Shown: positions 16,756-21,022 of the stretch, one piece after another
Position numbering within the stretch: position 1 is the first letter of the stretch
Layout: the number at the start of each line of letters is the position of its first letter
NCBI GenBank assembly: GCA_045660245.1
Contig: JAZRDJ010000009.1
Location: 1 to 21,022, forward strand
Origin: RGIG3872 sp045660245
GTDB taxonomy: Bacteria > Bacillota > Clostridia > Christensenellales > UBA1242
Reading direction: 5' to 3'
Length of the DNA: 21,022 nucleotides
Position numbers and translations under genes: made by a program
The notes under the pieces: model-generated
Database searches by the model: none
Told to the model about the DNA's origin: nothing
The model's input: the letters and a program-made list of their open reading frames with translations, nothing else

Positions 16756-17550
16756 ATTACCAATTTTTTCAACCCCTTTCGCAACACACTCATATGCTTT
16801 TTCTAGAAGTTTCACAAATTGTTCTGGCAATTTTGTTTTTGCTTTTTGTACCAACTCCAGTGGTAATCCATATGTTGCCTCAGCAATGCCACCAACTATG
16901 CAAGCATTTGTGTCTGTATCTCCCCCAAAAGATATACAAAGTCTTAGTGCATCTTCAAAATTTGTTGAATGGTACCATGAATACAAACAAACATCAATAG
17001 TATCCTCACATGTATAATTGAATTTTGTAATCTCTGGTTTTTGAATTTTAAGTTTCAGTTTTTTAACTGCTTGATCCTTGGATAATCCTTGCCTCAAATA
17101 AAAAATCAAGAGGGCAATAGTTTCTGCAAATTTGAGCGACAACTCTGAATTATGAGATGGGATCGTGGCAAGTTTCGCATTATTTTTAACGTCTTCTTCC
17201 GTATTAAACAAAAATCCAACAGGGGAAATCCTCATCATGGCTCCATTCCCCAAACTTGTTCCAACTGAATCACCTTTTACCCAATCAAGAAATACTGGCG
17301 AAAACATTTTTTTGAAATAAACTCGATCTTTGGGTATTGCATCTTCATACAAAATAGCATATGCTTTCAACTTTTCTTCATAACATCTCCCAGATAAAAT
17401 CGCATCAACTATGGCCATAGTTAGGATTGTATCATCACTGAAAAAAGCATCATCTTCAATAATTTTCTGAATTGAAACAGGCTTTGTATTTTTGACTTGA
17501 CCAAACTCATAAATCGATCCAGCAAGATCACCAATAATCGCTCCCAACAT
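16750..17550 (-). CDS. ADP-ribosylglycohydrolase (DraG/ARH family)
   Basis: 266-residue metal-dependent hydrolase expected to remove ADP-ribose from proteins or small molecules. The binuclear metal and substrate motifs are all visible: GAIIGDLAGSIYE at the start, SDDT (38-41), GNGAMMR (101-107), and GGDTDT (209-214). Domain PF03747 covers nearly the whole chain, so there is no extra module. Its target is unknown; no ADP-ribosyltransferase gene is recognisable nearby. The ATG at 17550 has AAGGAG about eleven bases upstream. Another ATG seven bases further up is in a different frame. The promoter is separate from the two small genes upstream. Confidence 0.9.
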   Translation of the reverse strand: MLGAIIGDLAGSIYEFGQVKNTKPVSIQKIIEDDAFFSDDTILTMAIVDAILSGRCYEEKLKAYAILYEDAIPKDRVYFKKMFSPVFLDWVKGDSVGTSLGNGAMMRISPVGFLFNTEEDVKNNAKLATIPSHNSELSLKFAETIALLIFYLRQGLSKDQAVKKLKLKIQKPEITKFNYTCEDTIDVCLYSWYHSTNFEDALRLCISFGGDTDTNACIVGGIAEATYGLPLELVQKAKTKLPEQFVKLLEKAYECVAKGVEKIGNL

Positions 17551-17576
17551 TAGCCATTATCTCCTTGTTTATATAT

Positions 17577-17606
17577 GTAATAACAAAAAAATAAGATAAA
17601 AGTCAA
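17577..17606 (-). promoter_or_regulatory. Promoter for the ADP-ribosylglycohydrolase gene
   Basis: On the - strand TTGACT (17601-17606), 18 bases, TATTAC (17577-17582), about 26 bases before the start codon. Confidence 0.6.
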
Positions 17607-17656
17607 ACACTAATGAAACTTTTTTTAAATTTTTCAATAAGAGTTAACTGGAAACA

Positions 17657-17687
17657 AAGAGCACATCAAAAATCATGATGTGCTCTT
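17657..17687 (-). terminator. Terminator after the 17702-18214 gene
   Basis: AGAGCACATCA (17658-17668) and TGATGTGCTCT (17676-17686) form a perfect 11-base stem. The - strand tail is only moderately T-rich (TTTGTTTC), so termination strength is uncertain. It lies 15 bases after the stop codon. Confidence 0.7.
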
Positions 17688-17701
17688 CTCTTTCAAATTT
17701 A

Positions 17702-18214
17702 TTATATACCCCATTCTTCTTGTATTCTTTTTTTTCGATCATTCGCTATGTGCCAAATTTCATAATACAGATTTTTATTGTTTGGATAATTGCTCAAAAT
17801 ATATTTCAATTGTTCTCTTGTTGGGTATACTGCCATATCTTCGGCAGAAAAACTCGCAACCAACGATTTGTTTCCATCTTCTTGAAATAGGTAATTGATC
17901 CTGATCCAACCATTGTTCTCAAGAACAGTCTCTCTCAATCCATGAACATATTGGGCTTGCAACTTATGGTGATATGCTTCACAACCAAAAAATACACCAT
18001 CAGGCGAAAGCCAACCTGTTCGATACTTATCGTTCAAAATAATTGTTTGTCGCCAATCCAAATCTTCCTTTTGGCTTGCTTGCACACGCTCAAACTCACT
18101 TATGTCAACACAAAGTTCTTCATCAAGGTCAACATCAACAACGTGAGTCTTGTTCATTGGTGTTGTTGAATCATATTCATACCAAAAGTCAGAAATCTTA
18201 ACAAAATGTTTCAC
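17702..18214 (-). CDS. Unrecognised 170-residue soluble protein (GTG start)
   Basis: I do not recognise this family. The product is acidic and aromatic-rich and has no signal peptide or membrane helix. Visible marks are a DFWYEYD segment near the N-terminus and a central GWLSPDGVFFGCEAYHH segment. The latter looks like a conserved active or binding patch (Cys plus two His). A C-terminal helix is rich in Arg and Lys (WHIANDRKKRIQEEW). I place the start at GTG 18214, because AAGGAG lies six bases upstream; the in-frame TTG at 18244 precedes that site and so cannot be the real start. It follows the 18261-18596 gene by 46 bases and probably shares its promoter. The two may function together, but their role is unknown. 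Confidence 0.65.
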   Translation of the reverse strand: MKHFVKISDFWYEYDSTTPMNKTHVVDVDLDEELCVDISEFERVQASQKEDLDWRQTIILNDKYRTGWLSPDGVFFGCEAYHHKLQAQYVHGLRETVLENNGWIRINYLFQEDGNKSLVASFSAEDMAVYPTREQLKYILSNYPNNKNLYYEIWHIANDRKKRIQEEWGI

Positions 18215-18220
18215 ATTACT

Positions 18221-18226
18221 CTCCTT
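18221..18226 (-). promoter_or_regulatory. AAGGAG ribosome binding site that sets a GTG start
   Basis: AAGGAG on the - strand with a six-base spacer to GTG at 18214. It rules out the longer TTG-initiated version of the protein. Confidence 0.7.
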
Positions 18227-18260
18227 GTTATCATTATATTGCAAACATCAAAAATAATGA

Positions 18261-18596
18261 TTACCTCTGACTTTCTTCTGGTGTGAGTTCAAGATTTTTT
18301 GCAAACTCATTTGGATACCTGCGCACAAGACTGGTTCTTGTTCTTTGTTCCCACAAATCTCCAGTATTCACATAACCATTGTCAAACTCATCAACCTCTT
18401 CATACTCATTCCCAAGTTCTTTGAGAACAGACTCTGCAGAATAAATGCTTTTGTGCCACTCCGAATTATCATTGTCATACCAAAAAACATTGCCCGTGAG
18501 AGTATTGATCACGTCCAAAACCCCCGCTGTCTCTGCAGGAAGTCCACACTCTGCCGGATGGTAACTCACAAAGTACCTCACCCCATATGGTTTCAT
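18261..18596 (-). CDS. Unrecognised 111-residue soluble protein
   Basis: Small acidic protein of no family I recognise. It starts MKPYGVRYFVSYHP and contains a mid segment with aromatic and acidic residues (VFWYDNDNSEWHKS). It ends in a charged helix-like stretch (RRYPNEFAKNLELTPEESQR). There is no signal peptide and no membrane segment. The ATG at 18596 is preceded by AGGAG at about ten bases. It has a good promoter of its own and leads a two-gene unit with the 17702-18214 gene. Small acidic proteins in such pairs can be immunity-type proteins, but no toxin gene is visible, so this is not claimed. Confidence 0.65.
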   Translation of the reverse strand: MKPYGVRYFVSYHPAECGLPAETAGVLDVINTLTGNVFWYDNDNSEWHKSIYSAESVLKELGNEYEEVDEFDNGYVNTGDLWEQRTRTSLVRRYPNEFAKNLELTPEESQR

Positions 18597-18622
18597 TTTC
18601 TTGATTCTCCTATAATGTTTTT

Positions 18623-18650
18623 AGTATAGCACAAAACAAAAAAAAATCAA
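18623..18650 (-). promoter_or_regulatory. Promoter for the two unrecognised genes (extended -10)
   Basis: On the - strand TTGATT (18645-18650), 16 bases, TATACT (18623-18628), with TG at the extended -10 position (TGCTATACT). The start codon at 18596 follows at 26 bases. Confidence 0.7.
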
Positions 18651-18656
18651 GATTAA

Positions 18657-19184
18657 TCACTCCACCATTTTTTCCATATAGTGAATTAATTTTTCAAAAT
18701 TCTTTTTATCCATATCGTTCAAATCTTTGTGATGAATTTTTTGCAGATCGTCAAGAGATAATTCCGTTTTGATATACTTTCTATCGTTTTTTGAAAATTC
18801 ACCATCAATACCAAATGCCGAAGAACCATCAATTGAAACAAATTCACAGATATAAAAGAAATCAATAACCCTAGACTTGAAATCTACACCATTCAAATTC
18901 ATGTTTACCGTGTAATATAATTTACCGAGATTCTTTAATGGCTTAACAATAATTCCATATTCCTCAAAAGCTTCTCTTTTTGCTGTTTCGCGAATTGTTT
19001 CTCCAGGATCAACAGTTCCACCAGGGAGCAAAAAATGTACTCTTCCGTCATTATACTCAATTTTGATCACCAAAAGCCTGCCATCTTTCACCACAATTGC
19101 ACGAGCCTTTCGAACAAACTTATTCTGCTTCAAAAGTTCATACGCAGAAAAAACTTTGTTGCTTACATATTGATTGTTGTCCAC
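18657..19184 (-). CDS. NUDIX hydrolase (GTG start)
   Basis: 175-residue NUDIX enzyme, which should split a nucleoside diphosphate linked to another group with Mg2+ or Mn2+ help. The full NUDIX box is present at about residues 56-78 and reads GTVDPGETIRETAK then REAFEEYGI, matching G-x5-E-x7-REUxEExGU. The surrounding domain (RKARAIVVKDGRLLVIK before, then a YYTVNMNL strand after) is typical of compact NUDIX folds. Substrate cannot be told. The start is GTG at 19184 because GGGAG lies seven bases upstream; a TTG 51 bases further upstream would overlap the promoter's -35 box. It lies downstream of a small membrane gene but has its own promoter. NUDIX and ADP-ribosylglycohydrolase genes both act on ADP-ribose-type molecules, but here they are separate units. 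Confidence 0.88.
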   Translation of the reverse strand: MDNNQYVSNKVFSAYELLKQNKFVRKARAIVVKDGRLLVIKIEYNDGRVHFLLPGGTVDPGETIRETAKREAFEEYGIIVKPLKNLGKLYYTVNMNLNGVDFKSRVIDFFYICEFVSIDGSSAFGIDGEFSKNDRKYIKTELSLDDLQKIHHKDLNDMDKKNFEKLIHYMEKMVE

Positions 19185-19191
19185 AAAACTT

Positions 19192-19196
19192 CTCCC
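19192..19196 (-). promoter_or_regulatory. GGGAG ribosome binding site that sets a GTG start
   Basis: GGGAG on the - strand, seven bases before GTG at 19184 of the NUDIX gene; no ATG is available in this frame near the domain start. Confidence 0.6.
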
Positions 19197-19206
19197 ATTG
19201 TTAATA

Positions 19207-19235
19207 ATTTCACTACAAACAAAAAACAATGTCAA
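19207..19235 (-). promoter_or_regulatory. Promoter for the NUDIX gene
   Basis: On the - strand a perfect TTGACA (19230-19235), 17 bases, TGAAAT (19207-19212). It lies just past the stop codon of the upstream membrane gene. Confidence 0.55.
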
Positions 19236-19239
19236 AATT

Positions 19240-19725
19240 TTATTGTTTAGTGTGTGTTTTTATTTTATACTGTTGCTTTTTATAGAATAAAAAGAAAATC
19301 CAAAATGCTATTAGTGAAATGGCAAAACCACATATTGCAAGAGTGGTAAATACGTTCAAACAAATCAAGACGATGTATGCAACACCAAACACAGCACAAA
19401 CAATGAGTTCAATCAAATTAGTGATCATATTCCTTTTGATATAAATATAAGTTTCAACTGGCCAATTCAAAGATCTCCCTTCGCTAACATATCCAGTTGG
19501 TTCGTAATGATCACCAAGAAAAAATAACCCCACTGCGTATGAGATGACGTGTACGGACAAAAACAAACAAAACTCAAACAACAAGAGCATTGCTCCAAGC
19601 ATATCAACACCAACGAAAATAACCACAATTATTGGAGATATCGTCAAAGCAAGCGACATCAAAGCAAAAAGAGAAAACCCCAAAACCTTGCCAATCATAC
19701 CCAACGTTTTTTCATATTTATTCAT
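19240..19725 (-). CDS. Small integral membrane protein of unknown function
   Basis: 161 residues with four hydrophobic segments, at about 10-40, 45-70, 100-125 and 128-150. A hydrophilic loop (about 72-98, GDHYEPTGYVSEGRSLNW) lies between the second and third. The basic C-terminal tail ends KKQQYKIKTHTKQ, which suggests a cytoplasmic C-terminus. No family motif is recognised. The ATG at 19725 has a near-perfect GGAGGTG ribosome binding site, so the gene is likely translated well. It is a single-gene unit upstream of the NUDIX gene. Confidence 0.7.
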   Translation of the reverse strand: MNKYEKTLGMIGKVLGFSLFALMSLALTISPIIVVIFVGVDMLGAMLLLFEFCLFLSVHVISYAVGLFFLGDHYEPTGYVSEGRSLNWPVETYIYIKRNMITNLIELIVCAVFGVAYIVLICLNVFTTLAICGFAISLIAFWIFFLFYKKQQYKIKTHTKQ

Positions 19726-19748
19726 TGTTTCACCTCCATATATATTTC

Positions 19749-19777
19749 ATATTAACATATCATTTATTACTTCGCAA
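19749..19777 (-). promoter_or_regulatory. Possible promoter for the small membrane protein
   Basis: On the - strand TTGCGA (19772-19777), 17 bases, TAATAT (19749-19754). It lies between the preceding terminator and the GGAGGTG site. Confidence 0.4.
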
Positions 19778-19778
19778 C

Positions 19779-19803
19779 AAAAAAACAAGGGGTAAACCCT
19801 TGC
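19779..19803 (-). terminator. Terminator after the frameshifted small gene
   Basis: CAAGGG (19786-19791) and CCCTTG (19797-19802) form a stem with loop GTAAA. On the - strand the stem is followed by a T run (19779-19785). It closes the transcript coming from 19849-20080 and upstream. Confidence 0.8.
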
Positions 19804-19848
19804 TCCATTGTTTTTGAGGAAAAGTTTTGACCTCAACTGATCACTCAA

Positions 19849-20080
19849 TCACAATAAAACGATTGAAATTATATATTCTTTTCGAACAATCATTTTCCCA
19901 GAAGACTTTCTTAAAGCAATTAAGTTTTCTTTATTTTTAGAATCAAATTCTATCTCTACATATTCATTATCAATATTAATTATTTCCCCAATAACAGTAT
20001 TTGGAACTGCACCTCCTGCCCCCCCAGTTGGAAAAGGCAATTTTAATTTGTGCTTCTTGATTTAAATATTTTTCTATCAT
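19849..20080 (-). pseudogene. Small gene of unknown family broken by a one-base frameshift
   Basis: An ATG at 20080 with a strong AAAGGAG site (20086-20092, five-base spacer) opens a frame starting MIEKYLNQEAQIKIAFSNW. It runs out of frame after a tract of seven G (20019-20025) and stops after about 34 codons. The neighbouring frame then continues without break to 19849 and reads like a real protein: GAVPNTVIGEIINIDNEYVE, then a basic MIVRKEYIISIVLL end. Removing one G joins both parts into about 76 residues; removing one T of a nearby TTTT would also work. The second part has no start codon with a ribosome binding site of its own. The short alternating strands suggest a small beta-barrel (SH3- or Sm-like) protein, which is a guess. 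The cause may be a mutation, phase variation or a sequencing error. Confidence 0.6.
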
Positions 20081-20085
20081 AACTT

Positions 20086-20092
20086 CTCCTTT
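20086..20092 (-). promoter_or_regulatory. AAAGGAG ribosome binding site of the frameshifted gene
   Basis: Canonical AAAGGAG on the - strand, five bases before ATG at 20080. It shows that translation starts upstream of the frameshift, in the frame that ends early. Confidence 0.7.
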
Positions 20093-20102
20093 AAATTTAA
20101 AA

Positions 20103-20134
20103 TACCCAACTAAACCTATTTGTTCAGTTGGGTA
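20103..20134 (-). terminator. Hairpin A in the leader of the frameshifted gene, possible terminator or attenuator
   Basis: TACCCAACT (20103-20111) pairs with AGTTGGGTA (20126-20134); after one A/C mismatch three more pairs form, with a six-base loop. On the - strand the stem is followed by TTTTAAATTT and then directly by the AAAGGAG site. It may end the lipoprotein transcript or control the next gene. Confidence 0.55.
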
Positions 20135-20198
20135 CATTTTGGCGGGATAGTGGTAATTCTCACCCTCGCCAAATTAAGTAAATATAAGACTTAAAACG

Positions 20199-20227
20199 GT
20201 GTGCGAACGCAGTTCTGACTGGTAGAG
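20199..20227. repeat. Dispersed repeat, copy 1
   Basis: The 17 bases GTGTGCGAACGCAGTTC (20199-20215) recur exactly at 20914-20930. The next 12 bases match at 8 positions and the four differences are all C/T or A/G transitions. The copies are in direct orientation, 715 bases apart, and flank the lipoprotein gene. Confidence 0.75.
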
Positions 20228-20263
20228 CGATTATTGCACAAAACGAAAACATTAATTTAAATA

Positions 20264-20770
20264 TTATAAAACAATATGGATTGTTCTAACAGGTTTTTTG
20301 TTAACGTGTATTAAAAGTTCAAATGATTTTTCTTCTGTAGTAAAAGGTGTTTCAAATATGATTTGATAGTTTACAGACATTTGAGGCGCGACATCTTTTG
20401 TTCCCATTCTGTTATGTGCATAAACATAATCAGTAGGCTCGTAAATTGCTTCAGGTTCTTTAAGTTTTAATTTTAACATAGACAACTTAGGACTATATTC
20501 TGTTTTTCCACCATTGAAAACTATTAATTCTATTCTAATAAAATTATTGTTAGTGGTAATATCTCCACCCAGAGTAGTAGGAATAGATTTATCATTTCTA
20601 CATTCATTTATTTTCCAACTTATATTTTCATAAGTCGCAGTTTCACCTATTTGTATTTCTGCGACCAAAGAATTTCCATCATCATATCCAACATTCTCAA
20701 ATAATGAACATCCAGTTAAACAAAATACAAATATAAAACATAGAACAGAAATACAGATACATTTTTTCAT
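20264..20770 (-). CDS. Lipoprotein with DUF4352-like (immunoglobulin-type) domain
   Basis: 168-residue secreted lipoprotein. The N-terminus has KK, a hydrophobic core and a lipobox LTGC with the acylated cysteine at residue 21, so it should be anchored on the outer face of the membrane. The rest is a beta-rich domain. It resembles DUF4352 proteins: IGETATYENISWKIN, then NNFIRIELIVFNGGKTEY and a closing strand series. This domain is thought to be extracellular and of unknown role; the family call is by pattern only. The ATG at 20770 has AGGAG five to six bases upstream. Leucine is mostly TTA and isoleucine often ATA, unlike the CTT/TTG/CTC-rich genes to the left. It is flanked by the repeat copies and is possibly acquired DNA. 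Confidence 0.75.
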   Translation of the reverse strand: MKKCICISVLCFIFVFCLTGCSLFENVGYDDGNSLVAEIQIGETATYENISWKINECRNDKSIPTTLGGDITTNNNFIRIELIVFNGGKTEYSPKLSMLKLKLKEPEAIYEPTDYVYAHNRMGTKDVAPQMSVNYQIIFETPFTTEEKSFELLIHVNKKPVRTIHIVL

Positions 20771-20801
20771 TTTTTACTCCTATTAATTAAAAGTTAAATA
20801 C

Positions 20802-20841
20802 ATTATAACACACATAATTGAATTTTGTATCAACATGTCAA
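20802..20841 (-). promoter_or_regulatory. Possible promoter for the lipoprotein gene
   Basis: On the - strand a perfect TATAAT (20802-20807) preceded by TGT forms an extended -10 box. TTGATA (20828-20833) lies 20 bases upstream and a perfect TTGACA (20836-20841) 28 bases upstream; both are too far for normal spacing, so recognition would rest on the extended -10. Confidence 0.45.
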
Positions 20842-20864
20842 AAGTTTTTTAAATTTCTTAAACT

Positions 20865-20873
20865 TGGTATGAT
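20865..20873 (+). promoter_or_regulatory. Possible extended -10 promoter reading to the right
   Basis: TGGTATGAT on the + strand fits an extended -10 element, with a poor T-rich -35 region. Transcription would start near 20880 and run through the hairpins at 20906-20987. Confidence 0.35.
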
Positions 20874-20905
20874 AATTGCAGGAATGCCTTTTAGACAAAA
20901 ATAAA

Positions 20906-20987
20906 AGAACTGCGTGTGCGAACGCAGTTCCGATTGGCGGAGGCTTAGGGATTACGCGTGTTTTACACGCTGAACCCTGAGTTCAAC
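20906..20987 (+). ncRNA. Candidate structured RNA or leader (contains repeat copy 2)
   Basis: Two stems can form. The first pairs GAACTGCGT with ACGCAGTTC (20922-20930) around a six-base loop, nine perfect pairs. The second pairs CTTAGGG (20944-20950) with CCCTGAG (20975-20981), one G·T, and encloses an inner GCGTG/CACGC stem (20956-20960 with 20966-20970). No known RNA family is recognised and no open frame fits. It may be the 5' leader of a gene beyond the window, a small RNA, or a dispersed repeat element. Strand is assumed from the possible promoter. Confidence 0.4.
20914..20942. repeat. Dispersed repeat, copy 2
   Basis: Exact match of 17 bases to copy 1 (20914-20930) and a transition-only divergent continuation to about 20942. 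Unlike copy 1, the left flank here supplies the complementary arm (GAACTGCG) of a long stem. Confidence 0.75.
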
Positions 20988-21022
20988 AAATATTTTTATC
21001 ACTATTATTATTTCCCCGTTTT

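Larger units (their letters stand above)
20081..20263. other. Intergenic region with three hairpins and repeat copy 1
   Basis: No gene is seen here. It contains hairpin A (20103-20134) and hairpin B. In hairpin B, TTGGCG (20039-equivalent arm at 20139-20144) pairs with CGCCAA (20167-20172), continuing inward as a G·T and a G-C pair and a GTG/CAC pair. It also contains repeat copy 1 (20199-20227). Around copy 1, GTGCGA (20201-20206) can pair with TTGCAC (20234-20239). GC-rich islands of this kind stand out against the AT-rich background. Confidence 0.6.
20771..21022. other. Right-edge intergenic region
   Basis: No coding frame of convincing length is present. From left to right it holds the lipoprotein ribosome binding site and promoter, a rightward extended -10, repeat copy 2 with its hairpins, and an AT-rich stretch running to the window end. 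Confidence 0.55.

Noticed and set aside
18215..18244. TTG start at 18244 for the unrecognised 170-residue protein
   Set aside because: The AAGGAG site lies downstream of this TTG, directly before the GTG at 18214.
17777..18596. Toxin-immunity or toxin-antitoxin module made of the two unrecognised genes
   Set aside because: No toxin domain, secretion signal or DNA-binding antitoxin motif is visible; size and operon layout alone are not evidence.
20104..20133. Integron attC-like ends (ACCCAAC and GTTGGGT fit RYYYAAC/GTTRRRY) around hairpin A
   Set aside because: The whole element is only 30 bases, well below known attC sizes, has no L-box arrangement, no second copy and no integrase; the consensus is loose enough to arise in any such palindrome.
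20205..20240. tRNA-like D-arm (GTTC-TGACTGGTA-GAGC) and a TAGTGGTAATTCTCACC segment at 20148-20164 resembling tRNA pieces
   Set aside because: No anticodon arm, T-arm or acceptor stem can be built around either segment on either strand; resemblance is limited to one short arm each.
20944..20988. Anticodon-like loop GTTTTAC with GTTCAAC further down, suggesting a tRNA-Lys
   Set aside because: The stem has a mismatch, the T-arm has no pairing partner and there is no acceptor stem; the nested hairpin explanation fits better.

Overview
The window is AT-rich bacterial DNA with strong GGAGG-type ribosome binding sites, sigma-A-like promoters (TTGACA / TATAAT) and hairpin-plus-T-run terminators. 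The gene set includes a YfhO-type membrane protein, a YhaO/YhaN-like nuclease-ATPase pair, monofunctional formate-tetrahydrofolate ligase, a TP0381/YwaF-type membrane protein and class I lysyl-tRNA synthetase. This fits a low-GC Gram-positive (Bacillota, probably an uncultured Clostridia-like gut or anaerobic lineage). That assignment is an inference; no rRNA or other marker is present to prove it.

Left part (1-6.6 kb, + strand): the 3' part of a large YfhO-family membrane protein, then a small membrane protein of the Sm_multidrug_ex family, then a terminator. A clear promoter follows, driving an SbcD/YhaO-like phosphoesterase and an SbcC/YhaN-like ATPase that overlap by one base. A bidirectional terminator separates them from the convergent fhs gene.

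Middle (6.6-15.7 kb): fhs and an upstream TMEM164/YwaF-like membrane gene overlap on the - strand. Next, on the - strand, class I LysRS and a sugar-phosphate nucleotidyltransferase form one unit behind a near-consensus promoter. The nucleotidyltransferase is preceded by an eight-G tract where its Shine-Dalgarno should be. A divergent MFS transporter (+), a GNAT-like acetyltransferase plus GtrA pair (-) and a family 8 glycosyltransferase (+) follow. Convergent genes share bidirectional terminators.

Right part (15.7-19.8 kb, - strand): single genes, most with their own promoters: alpha/beta hydrolase, ADP-ribosylglycohydrolase, two unrecognised small proteins, a NUDIX hydrolase and a small membrane protein. 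Three of these genes appear to use GTG or TTG starts placed by good ribosome binding sites.

Right edge (19.8-21.0 kb): this differs from the rest. It holds a small gene broken by one extra base (probably in a seven-G tract) and a DUF4352-like lipoprotein gene rich in TTA leucine codons. It also holds a set of GC-rich hairpins and two copies of a 17-base repeat (extended match about 29 bases) flanking the lipoprotein gene. A possible structured RNA with its own extended -10 promoter lies at the very end. This is the part most worth a second look. No CRISPR array, insertion sequence, tRNA or rRNA gene was found.
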